Origin: Treponema sp.
GTDB taxonomy: Bacteria > Spirochaetota > Spirochaetia > Treponematales > Treponemataceae
Direction: 5' to 3'
DNA length: 64,000 bases
Assembly: GCA_017449285.1 (NCBI GenBank)
Contig: JAFSJX010000010.1
Location: forward strand, 62,001-126,000
A program made the position numbers and the translations under genes. The number at the start of each line of letters is the position of its first letter. The first letter of the stretch is position 1. A model generated the notes under the pieces. That model saw nothing but the letters and a program-made list of their open reading frames with translations, had not been told where the DNA came from and searched no databases. Positions 52,577 to 59,750 of the stretch are shown piece after piece.

Positions 52577-53761
52577 TCAATCGTAAAACATCACGGGAAT
52601 CCATTTTTCGCTGTCCTGCATGGTCGCGTCAATCATGCCAAGCGTTATGTCCTTTGCGGTAGTCTCTCCAACAAGATATTCAGTACCGTCCACATGAATC
52701 GTCTGCCCTAGTTTTCCTTCCAGCGCGACCCCTAAAACAGCGTGACTATATGCCGCGCTCACGAACAGACAGGCATCCAATCCCATGTGACGGAGCAGCA
52801 CGGCAAGAAGCATACTGCGGCTGTCGCAATCGCTCGGTTTTCCTTCCAAAACAGACGGAATTGACACAAAATCCGCTTTGTCCTCTGTCTGCGAAGCGCG
52901 CGCGTAGGTAAAATGCTGCGACCAGTTCAGCAATGTCTGCGCAATAGCCGCCAAAGGAAAATCAGGGTCAGCCTTTTGAGCATCCGCCATGAGCGCGTTC
53001 TGAATGTCAAAGGCGATTTTTTTAGTGCGTCCCATGCTGTCGCGGGCAATCATACGATAAAAACGCTGCCACGCATGGATGGCATGTTCTGTCGCCGCAA
53101 AAAGCAAAAATACCGCCCATTCACGGTCAATCACAAACTGCGCCGCCAGTTCATCTTCGCCGCCAATCTGCGAGGCGATTTCTTTGCCCGCGATATTCAG
53201 ATGCAGTTCTTTTTTTACGCCCGCAGGAAACGCATACGAAGTGGCAATACCGCAGTCTTTATAACTCCCCACGTCGGTCATCACGGAATCAAGCACCGAA
53301 AGCAAAAATGGCTCGCAACGGGAAGCAGATTCCACAGGAACATAGGCAAGCACCGTGAGCCAGCCTTTTTTTTCTCCAGTCAACGGAATGACACAAGCCC
53401 AGCCAGTATGCTGACCTTTGAGCGCGGCGTTCTGCATGGTCAGTTTTGAGATGGCACACGGCTGATTTCGCCAGCGGAACGTATCAATTTCCCCCTGCGC
53501 ACCGATTTTTGAAAACGTTCCTTTTAGCGCATCGGCAGAAGATTTGTAGGATTCAAACGGCCATACTTTGGTCATCACTTCCACAGGGAGCATGGTATGA
53601 CGGAACATCAGAAGCGAAAAATCTTCCGAACCATCGTCCAAAGAAAAACCCTCGGGAAAATCAATCACATAGCCGTATTCGGGAACAGGAAAAACATCCG
53701 CAAAGGCAACGGCAAAAAAAGAGAATATAATAGAAAGAACAGCAATTTTTAGGCGCGTCAT
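52577..53761 (-). CDS. Exported protein with transglutaminase-like C-terminal domain
   Basis: 394 residues from ATG 53761. Signal peptide TRLKIAVLSIIFSFFAVAFADV. Residues about 25-180 form a beta-rich domain. The C-terminal part has a transglutaminase-like arrangement: Cys in KPSDCDSRSMLLAVLLRHMGL, His in SAAYSHAVLGVAL and an acidic residue in YLVGETT. These are the expected Cys-His-Asp/Glu positions; most of the family has D-x-T, here GETT. The substrate could be peptide or peptidoglycan. TATACT ends 6 nt before the ATG, so the mRNA is probably leaderless. Not recognised beyond the domain. Confidence 0.7.
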   Translation of the reverse strand: MTRLKIAVLSIIFSFFAVAFADVFPVPEYGYVIDFPEGFSLDDGSEDFSLLMFRHTMLPVEVMTKVWPFESYKSSADALKGTFSKIGAQGEIDTFRWRNQPCAISKLTMQNAALKGQHTGWACVIPLTGEKKGWLTVLAYVPVESASRCEPFLLSVLDSVMTDVGSYKDCGIATSYAFPAGVKKELHLNIAGKEIASQIGGEDELAAQFVIDREWAVFLLFAATEHAIHAWQRFYRMIARDSMGRTKKIAFDIQNALMADAQKADPDFPLAAIAQTLLNWSQHFTYARASQTEDKADFVSIPSVLEGKPSDCDSRSMLLAVLLRHMGLDACLFVSAAYSHAVLGVALEGKLGQTIHVDGTEYLVGETTAKDITLGMIDATMQDSEKWIPVMFYD

Positions 53762-53767
53762 ACTGCC

Positions 53768-53773
53768 AGTATA
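53768..53773 (-). promoter_or_regulatory. Extended -10 of the transglutaminase-like gene, leaderless
   Basis: Minus strand TGT-TATACT (-10 at 53768-53773), GGCAGT (6 nt), ATG 53761. The -35 is poor. Confidence 0.5.
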
Positions 53774-53781
53774 ACACAAAT

Positions 53782-54432
53782 TTATTCTTTTACCAGCAGA
53801 TTGAACGCGTCCATTTCAGTTTTTGCGGAGATAAGGGCATCGCGCAGAGGCTTGTCCTTGAGTTTTGAGCTGAAATAACTGAGTGTCTGAAGGTAATAGG
53901 TATGCTGGTTATGGGCGGCGGCAATCATAATCAAGAGGCGAACGGGAACATCGTCCACAGGCTGGAAGTCAATGATGTCGTTTTTACAGATTCCAACGCT
54001 CATCACCAAATCGGTGACGGAAGAAAGGCGCACATGAGGAATCGCAATGCCACGGCCGACTGCGGTTGACATAAGTTCCTCACGCTCCAAAATGCCAGAA
54101 ACCAGTTCTTTTTCATTCTTAATCTGAGGAGCAGTGGCAAGATTTGTGGCCAATTCTGTCAATGCATCGTGCTTTGTCGAATGGGTGATGAACACAATGC
54201 GGTCGGGAGAGAGAATGTTGCGCACACGTACAAGGGTTGCGGTTTCTTCGGGTCTTGCGCCAGAAGAGAGGCGTTCGTTTACCCATTTTTCAATCTCCGA
54301 TCGTTTGAATCGCCATACCGTACCGATTTTGCCAGCGGGAATCTCGCCTTTTTGCGCCCAGTCATACACCGTGCGCTCTGAAACACGCAAATATTTCGCC
54401 ACTTCTTCAATCGTAAGAATATCGTCACCCAT
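53782..54432 (-). CDS. HTH (excisionase/MerR-type) domain fused to a PTS EIIA(Ntr)-like domain
   Basis: 216 residues from ATG 54432 (GGGAG 6-7 nt upstream). Residues about 5-55 form an excisionase-type winged HTH (LTIEEVAKYLRVSERTVYDWAQKGEIPAGKIGTVWRFKRSEIEKW, shown only by its core YLRVSERTVYDWAQ). Residues about 75-216 are EIIA(Ntr)-like with the phosphorylatable His in GRGIAIPHVRL. Such fusions are found in spirochaetes and suggest that PTS phosphorylation controls DNA binding. A perfect 8-bp-arm palindrome over its own promoter suggests autoregulation. Confidence 0.88.
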   Translation of the reverse strand: MGDDILTIEEVAKYLRVSERTVYDWAQKGEIPAGKIGTVWRFKRSEIEKWVNERLSSGARPEETATLVRVRNILSPDRIVFITHSTKHDALTELATNLATAPQIKNEKELVSGILEREELMSTAVGRGIAIPHVRLSSVTDLVMSVGICKNDIIDFQPVDDVPVRLLIMIAAAHNQHTYYLQTLSYFSSKLKDKPLRDALISAKTEMDAFNLLVKE

Positions 54433-54458
54433 AATTTACTCCCAGATTCTAGTGATAT

Positions 54459-54494
54459 ATACCGTATTTTGCATTTATTACGGTATTTTGTCAA
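54459..54494 (-). promoter_or_regulatory. Promoter and palindromic operator of the HTH-EIIA gene
   Basis: Operator: ATACCGTA (54459-54466), 12 bp, TACGGTAT (54479-54486), perfect arms. Promoter: minus strand TTGACA (54489-54494), 17 bp, CAAAAT (54466-54471). The operator covers the spacer and the -10. Confidence 0.65.
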
Positions 54495-54916
54495 GACTTC
54501 CCATCGGACGCAAGTTCATGGAGACTATCAAAGGGATAGAGTTCGCCAAGCGTATGAACGACAACGTTTTCTTCCGACGAGCCAAAAATCACCGGCACAT
54601 CGGCGGCGGCAAATTCGGTCAGCACCTGGCGGCACGCACCACAAGGCCCTACGGGGTATTCTGCTTTTGGCGCGGCAATCGCAACCGCCTTGAACGAGCG
54701 TTTTCCTTCGCTTACTGCCTTAAACGCAGCCGTCCGTTCCGCGCAATTGGTCAGCCCATAGGAACGGTTCTCGATATTTGCGCCCGTCACCACGCTTCCG
54801 TCCGCCGTCAGAATCGCCGCGCCCACTGGAAAATGCGAATACGGCGAATACGAAAATTCCGAAGCCTTTACCGCGGCACGAAAAAGTTCAATCAGCCGCT
54901 CCTTTGCAATACTCAT
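54491..54916 (-). CDS. cdd: Cytidine deaminase
   Basis: 141 residues from ATG 54916 (GGAGGAG upstream; an in-frame TTG overlaps that site). Zinc-enzyme motifs: FPVGAAILTADGSVVTGANIENRSYG trimmed, TNCAERTAAFKAV (Cys and catalytic Glu), and GPCGACRQVLTEF (two zinc Cys). It converts cytidine or deoxycytidine to the uridine form in pyrimidine salvage. Its stop lies 3 nt from the HTH-EIIA -35 on the same strand. Confidence 0.95.
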   Translation of the reverse strand: MSIAKERLIELFRAAVKASEFSYSPYSHFPVGAAILTADGSVVTGANIENRSYGLTNCAERTAAFKAVSEGKRSFKAVAIAAPKAEYPVGPCGACRQVLTEFAAADVPVIFGSSEENVVVHTLGELYPFDSLHELASDGKS

Positions 54917-54989
54917 AATCTCCTCCAAAAATTTGAATCAAGACATTTCTTTCATCATCGGGCTTAACCCGATAATCTTCCTAATATTC

Positions 54990-55018
54990 TTGATTTTACT
55001 TCCCTTGTATTATATCAT
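54990..55018 (+). promoter_or_regulatory. Promoter of the exported beta-propeller-like gene, near leaderless
   Basis: TTGATT (54990-54995), 17 bp, TATCAT (55013-55018), 7 nt, ATG 55026. No Shine-Dalgarno sequence. Confidence 0.6.
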
Positions 55019-55025
55019 AGAATGT

Positions 55026-56102
55026 ATGAAGAAAAAAAGAAATTTATTGCTTCCGCTGTGTATTTCGGTGTCAATTTTATATATTATCCTTGCGGCACGA
55101 CCGTTGGCTACGGAACTGCAATTTTTGCCACAGTGGACGATTGATGCTTCCAAAGTAACCGTCAGCAAAGACAGCGAAAATCTTGCGGAACGCTACGAAC
55201 ACGCCATTCCGTTCAAACTGGGGCAAACGCTGGGATATTTTACGGCAGACGGCGACATTCTGAGCATCGTCAGTTTCCCCTACAAGGCCGCCCTTTCTTC
55301 TTCATACTACGCGCTGTATGGCACAAACGACAAGAAGATTCCTTTTTTTACGCCCGATGGAAAAAAGTCTGGAGAAATCAGCGCGACAGGGTTTCCGTTT
55401 TTTATGGAAAGCAAGCAGTATCTTTTTCTTCCGGGCGGCTCCTCATTTGCAAAATTGGACGAAACGGGAAAAATGCAGTGGTCGTATGAAAATTACGCGC
55501 CCATCACCGCATTTTCTTCCTCTGAGTATGGCTGTGTCGCAGGGTATGCGGACGGAACGGTGATTTCTTTTGCGGACGACGGAAAGATTGATCAGACATT
55601 TTCCCCTGGCGGAAGCGAATATCCCGTAATCTTAGGGGCAGACCTTTCCAACTCTGGCGAACTGATTGCGTGCGTCTCCGGGCAGAACCGACAGCGATTT
55701 ATAGTGGCAAAAAAATCTTCCAATCATACGGCAATCATTCACCACGAATATCTTGACACGCCCACAACGCGGCAAGTTTTGGTGAAATTCAGCAAGGACG
55801 AAAGCACCGTTTATTTCGGCTCAGAAGACGGTCTTGGAATTGTCGATTGTACCACAGGGAAAAGCAAGCACCTCAAAATCGGAGGACACATTCTTTCCAT
55901 CTGCGAATCAACGGAAAGCAAATCGGCGTATATCCTAAGCAGGAACGGAGAGACCTGTACGGTTCATGTGATAGAGCCGTTCGCAACTTTTGCAGGCTCT
56001 TTTTCGTTTAAGGCAACGAGCGCGTTCATCGCCACCGAACATGACAATTTATTTGTGGGCAGAAATAATACGATTTCTAAGATGCAGGTAACGCATCGCT
56101 AG
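55026..56102 (+). CDS. Exported or anchored protein of unknown function, beta-propeller-like
   Basis: 358 residues from ATG 55026. A longer TTG-initiated frame from 54933 would run through the promoter. N-terminal TM (MKKKRNLLLPLCISVSILYIILAARPL) serves as signal or anchor. The rest is beta-rich with repeat-like blocks: GCVAGYADGTVISFADDGKID, GELIACVSGQNRQRFIVAK, STVYFGSEDGLGIVDCTTGKS, which resemble WD40/PQQ-type propeller blades. No catalytic motif. It is followed 16 nt later by the LytM-like gene, so they may act together at the envelope. Confidence 0.7.
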   Translation: MKKKRNLLLPLCISVSILYIILAARPLATELQFLPQWTIDASKVTVSKDSENLAERYEHAIPFKLGQTLGYFTADGDILSIVSFPYKAALSSSYYALYGTNDKKIPFFTPDGKKSGEISATGFPFFMESKQYLFLPGGSSFAKLDETGKMQWSYENYAPITAFSSSEYGCVAGYADGTVISFADDGKIDQTFSPGGSEYPVILGADLSNSGELIACVSGQNRQRFIVAKKSSNHTAIIHHEYLDTPTTRQVLVKFSKDESTVYFGSEDGLGIVDCTTGKSKHLKIGGHILSICESTESKSAYILSRNGETCTVHVIEPFATFAGSFSFKATSAFIATEHDNLFVGRNNTISKMQVTHR

Positions 56103-56118
56103 GAAAAGGCAGGAACAC

Positions 56119-56979
56119 ATGAAAAAAACAGGTATGGCAGCGGCGGCTTTTTTTATCTGCGCAGGGCTGCACTCATTCGACTGGCCGCAGAACGCAATTC
56201 AGTCAGATTCGTTCTATTCATATTTCGGGCAACTGCGCGGCGAAACCATCAACACTTCCCTTATTTTTACTGACAGCGAGGAAATACAGGCGGCAGACAG
56301 CGGAAAAGTCCTTGCGCTTATCGGAGAACATTCCGAAGAAAGCGATTTGTTTGAAAGCACGCTGGGAAACGCCGTCATTCTTGCGCACAAAGACAATCTG
56401 ATTACGGTTTACGCAAACCTTGACCGCGAGAATCAGGAGGCACGTTATCAGATGAAAGTGGCTGAAGCCGGAACGAATTTGGGAACGTGTGGAAACACTG
56501 GCTGGCAACAGGGACAGGCGAACCTTGAATTTCAAGTGATAGACACCAAGAACAAGGCGTTCATCAACCCACGGATTTTGATGCCCCGTGTCGGAAAAGA
56601 ACTGGAACTAACCATTCAGAACGTAAGCGCAGTCAACAAAAAAGGAAATGAATATACTCTGGGAATAAACAAGAGGTTTCCGTCAGGCACATATTATCTG
56701 TATCGGAAGCGGCAGGAAGTAGCGATGCCCTATCGCACCACCATTTTCATCAACGGAGCGGCGGTAGAAAATATTTCGTATGATATGCTCGTGCAGAAAG
56801 AAGGCAAATTGTGCGCGACAGGAAATAAATTCTATCCTGCCGCACTACTCTACCCAGATGCAAACCGTCAGCTTCTGGCAGAAGTTTCTTTGCCAAAAGG
56901 TCACAACGTCATTTCTATAGTCATCACCGATATTTTGGGAAAAGAAACGACGCTGACCTATTCAATGGATGCTCTTTAG
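56119..56979 (+). CDS. LytM/M23-like exported protein lacking zinc ligands
   Basis: 286 residues with signal peptide ending about residue 19 (AGLHSF). Residues about 40-160 follow the M23 fold: a conserved beta run (IQAADSGKVLALIGE), GNAVILAHKDNLITVYANLD, GTNLGTCGNTGWQQGQANLEFQVID. Active enzymes have YxHL and a HxH strand (LHFEI); here YANLD and LEFQV replace them, so the zinc His residues are missing. It is probably a non-enzymatic regulator, like EnvC or NlpD LytM domains. A C-terminal beta domain (about 190-286) follows. Its stop overlaps the metQ stop on the other strand. Confidence 0.75.
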   Translation: MKKTGMAAAAFFICAGLHSFDWPQNAIQSDSFYSYFGQLRGETINTSLIFTDSEEIQAADSGKVLALIGEHSEESDLFESTLGNAVILAHKDNLITVYANLDRENQEARYQMKVAEAGTNLGTCGNTGWQQGQANLEFQVIDTKNKAFINPRILMPRVGKELELTIQNVSAVNKKGNEYTLGINKRFPSGTYYLYRKRQEVAMPYRTTIFINGAAVENISYDMLVQKEGKLCATGNKFYPAALLYPDANRQLLAEVSLPKGHNVISIVITDILGKETTLTYSMDAL

Positions 56980-57764
56980 AAAATTGCGACCACTTCGCCG
57001 TTCGGATAGTGCTGGAGAATATAATCCTTCACTTTCTGAGTTCTGATTGCCTTAACCAGTTTCTGAATCTTCTCATCATTCTGGCGGCCATCTTTTACGG
57101 CAATAATATTCACATACGGAGAATCCGCACCCTCAACAATCAGACCGTCCTTAGAAGCGGTAAGACCAGCGGGAATCGCATAGTTTCCATTGATAACAGC
57201 GGCATCTACATCGTCCAGAACGCGCGGAAGGCTTGCCGCCTCAATCTCACTGAATTTAAATTTATGCTGGTTCACCAAAATATCGGCGGGAACAGCGGTC
57301 AGCCCAGCAAGCGGATTCAGCGTGATATAGCCCGCAGACTGAAGCAAAAGCAATGCGCGTCCTTCGTTGGTCGGATCGTTGGGAATTGCAATTGTCGCGC
57401 CATCGGGAATATTTGACGCAATTGTATACTTGCGGGAATACAATGCCAATGGCTCAACATGAACGCCACCTGCATTCACCAAATGATAGCCGCGCTCAGC
57501 GTTAAAACTATCCAGATAAGGAACGTGCTGGAAGAAATTTGCATCAATCTGACCATTCTCGACAGCCTCATTCGGGGTCACATAGTCAGTGAACTCAACA
57601 ACTTTAAGCACGACACCTTCTTTTGCTAAATCATCTGCAATCAAATTCAAAATCGCAGCATGCGGCTCAGGCGTAGCACCCACCGTCAGTACGTTTGACG
57701 CTTTCTTTGAACAGCCAGTTACCACCAATGCAACCGCGAACAATGCAAGAATACTCTTTTTCAT
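56976..57764 (-). CDS. metQ: MetQ/NlpA-family methionine-binding lipoprotein
   Basis: 262 residues, lipobox VVTGC. It binds methionine for an ABC importer. Motifs: VGATPEPHAAILNLIADDLAKEG, VVEFTDYVTPNEAVENGQIDANFFQH trimmed, AIPNDPTNEGRALLLLQ, ALPRVLDDVDAAVINGNYA. No metN or metI gene lies near, so the permease is elsewhere. GAGGTG precedes ATG 57764. Confidence 0.93.
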   Translation of the reverse strand: MKKSILALFAVALVVTGCSKKASNVLTVGATPEPHAAILNLIADDLAKEGVVLKVVEFTDYVTPNEAVENGQIDANFFQHVPYLDSFNAERGYHLVNAGGVHVEPLALYSRKYTIASNIPDGATIAIPNDPTNEGRALLLLQSAGYITLNPLAGLTAVPADILVNQHKFKFSEIEAASLPRVLDDVDAAVINGNYAIPAGLTASKDGLIVEGADSPYVNIIAVKDGRQNDEKIQKLVKAIRTQKVKDYILQHYPNGEVVAIF

Positions 57765-57797
57765 TTTTACACCTCATAGGTTCATAAAGATATAGAA

Positions 57798-57826
57798 AGT
57801 ATGCTGATAATTACCTAGAATGTCAA
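57798..57826 (-). promoter_or_regulatory. Promoter of metQ
   Basis: Minus strand TTGACA (57821-57826), 17 bp, CATACT (57798-57803). The leader is about 30 nt, too short for a SAM riboswitch. Confidence 0.6.
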
Positions 57827-57902
57827 TAGGGAAATGCGAATTAGAAATCTACGTCCTGAAGATTTTTAATTCAGCGAGACTACTCTGTTTCTCGTTTGCT
57901 TT

Positions 57903-59081
57903 TCAACGTGCATCCATACACGCTCGCATTATAATTCCGCCGCCACATATAACGCCGTCCCGATACAGTACCGCAGATTGTCCTGGCGCGACTGCCCGCT
58001 GTGGCTCAGAAAACGTAATTCTATATGCCTTTCCCGCGCAGGTTTCGTCCGCTTGCGGCTCATACGGTTCTACGTGACAGGCGACAGGACGACTTGCAAG
58101 ACGAATTTTTACGAGCGCGTCAAACGGTTCTGTCGGCGCAACACCAGCGGGCCAAACGAAATCATCAGCAATAAGACCTGCGCACAATAAGTCGTCATTA
58201 TTGGCAAGAACCACAAGATTCTTCTTTGCGTCAATTGAATGAACATAAAGTGGCTTTGTTGAGCTAACTCCAAGTCCGCGCCGCTGTCCAATCGTGTAAT
58301 GTTCAATTCCTCGATGCCGCCCCAGCACATGTCCGTCCAAGTCAATAATATCGCCAGGAATTCCAGGCTTATCGCTGAAAAGATATTCAAAATACTCCGG
58401 CGGAATAAAATCCTGACTTTCCTCTCGGCTTGCGGCAACCAGTCCGCGCTCTTTTGCCATTTTGAACACGTCCTTTTTGGCGGTCAATCCAAGCGGAAAA
58501 CGAACTTTTTCCAATGTCTCGCTGGAGATGCGGTACAAAAAATACGCCTGATCTTTTGTGACATCGGATGCACAGGCAATCATCACGGGCTTTTTGTCGC
58601 TTCCCCATACACCTTCAATCGGACGGACGGTACGCGCATAATGACCCGTGCAAAAATAGTCAAAGTCAATCCCCATATTCTGAACGCCCCGCAAGAGCGC
58701 GCCAAATTTAATAAAACTGTTGCAGCGGACACAGGGATTTGGAGTTCGCCCCGCACGGTATTCTGCCTTAAAATAGTCCAGCACCTGTTTTTGGTATTCG
58801 TCCTTTACATCGATAACGTGATACTCAATGCCATGTTCCGCGCAGAATTTTTCGCACTGCGCAATGTCTTCGGTCTCGTCCGGCCCATAACAGGAAGATT
58901 TGAGCGTCTTTCCATCCGGAAGCGGCGGCAAGTCACCTTTCCAGAGCGACATCGTAACGCCAATCACGCGGCAACCGCGCTCCTTCAACAACACCGCCGT
59001 CAGCGTAGAATCCACGCCGCCGCTCAATCCCACAACAACGGTATCACCCGCCTTGGGCTCGTCAATTTCTATATATTCCAC
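57903..59081 (-). CDS. mnmA: tRNA-specific 2-thiouridylase MnmA
   Basis: 392 residues from GTG 59081. A longer frame from TTG 59099 runs over the -10 and is not used. It thiolates U34 of tRNA Lys/Glu/Gln. P-loop VVGLSGGVDSTLTAVLL, catalytic Cys in NPCVRCNSFIKFG (first) and the second near YFCTGHYAR / MIACASD region, plus GIEHYTIGQRRGLGV. TATACT in an extended TGC-TATACT context ends 8 nt before GTG, and no ribosome site is present. Confidence 0.93.
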   Translation of the reverse strand: MEYIEIDEPKAGDTVVVGLSGGVDSTLTAVLLKERGCRVIGVTMSLWKGDLPPLPDGKTLKSSCYGPDETEDIAQCEKFCAEHGIEYHVIDVKDEYQKQVLDYFKAEYRAGRTPNPCVRCNSFIKFGALLRGVQNMGIDFDYFCTGHYARTVRPIEGVWGSDKKPVMIACASDVTKDQAYFLYRISSETLEKVRFPLGLTAKKDVFKMAKERGLVAASREESQDFIPPEYFEYLFSDKPGIPGDIIDLDGHVLGRHRGIEHYTIGQRRGLGVSSTKPLYVHSIDAKKNLVVLANNDDLLCAGLIADDFVWPAGVAPTEPFDALVKIRLASRPVACHVEPYEPQADETCAGKAYRITFSEPQRAVAPGQSAVLYRDGVICGGGIIMRACMDAR

Positions 59082-59089
59082 GAAAAAAA

Positions 59090-59095
59090 AGTATA
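59090..59095 (-). promoter_or_regulatory. Extended -10 of mnmA
   Basis: Minus strand TGC-TATACT (-10 at 59090-59095), with TAGATT 17 bp upstream. 8 nt to GTG 59081. Confidence 0.5.
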
Positions 59096-59138
59096 GCAAA
59101 ATGGTAGGAAAAAATCTACCCGTGTCTACGAAAGCCGC

Positions 59139-59744
59139 CTACAAAAGAGCCTCTTCTGCAAGCGACTGGAGTTTCTGCCTGTCCAGAGTGTCGCGAATGC
59201 ATCGCAAAAAGACTTCCATGCAGACGCGCGCATCATCGCTGGCACGGTGGGCAGATTTTACCTCAATGCCAAACTGAGCGGCTAAAAATTGTAGTTTCCA
59301 GTGACCGTTTGCGGGATATGCCCACCGACTGAAATTGAGCGTGTCGATGGTCTGCTGTTTTAACGGCAAAAGCCCCGCACGCTTTAATTCCGCATCCACA
59401 AATTTTACGTCGAACAGCGCGTTGTGCGCCACAAGAATACAGCCGCTTGCAAAGCGCAAAAAATCGGGCAGCACGGCGGCTGCAATCGGCTTATCACACA
59501 CCATTTCATCGGTGATGTGAGAAATCTGCTGGCACATCGGCGGAAGCGGAATTTGGGGATTTATGAGCGTATCAAAAGAATCAATCACACCATTTTTGTC
59601 AAACTTGACCGCCCCCAACTCAATCATGCGGTCGGTGACAGACTGCAAGCCCGTCGTCTCAGTGTCGAATGCACAAAAGACAGCCCCGCTTTGCACGAGG
59701 CTGTTCATGCGTCGGTAATCAGTTAATAGGTGAACTTGCGACAT
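59139..59744 (-). CDS. DnaQ-like 3'-5' exonuclease (DEDDh)
   Basis: 201 residues. Exo motifs: FCAFDTETTGLQSVTDRMIELGAVKF (shown by its core DTETTGL), HNALFDVKFVD, and HRASDDARVCMEV (His-x4-Asp). This is the RNase T/DnaQ epsilon family; it could be a PolIII epsilon subunit or a free exonuclease. It starts 7 nt after the phosphoglucomutase stop. Confidence 0.88.
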   Translation of the reverse strand: MSQVHLLTDYRRMNSLVQSGAVFCAFDTETTGLQSVTDRMIELGAVKFDKNGVIDSFDTLINPQIPLPPMCQQISHITDEMVCDKPIAAAVLPDFLRFASGCILVAHNALFDVKFVDAELKRAGLLPLKQQTIDTLNFSRWAYPANGHWKLQFLAAQFGIEVKSAHRASDDARVCMEVFLRCIRDTLDRQKLQSLAEEALL

Positions 59745-59750
59745 TACATC

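Noticed and set aside
57765-57902. SAM riboswitch before metQ
   Set aside because: The best promoter leaves a leader of only about 30 nt; no SAM-I or SAM-II features seen.
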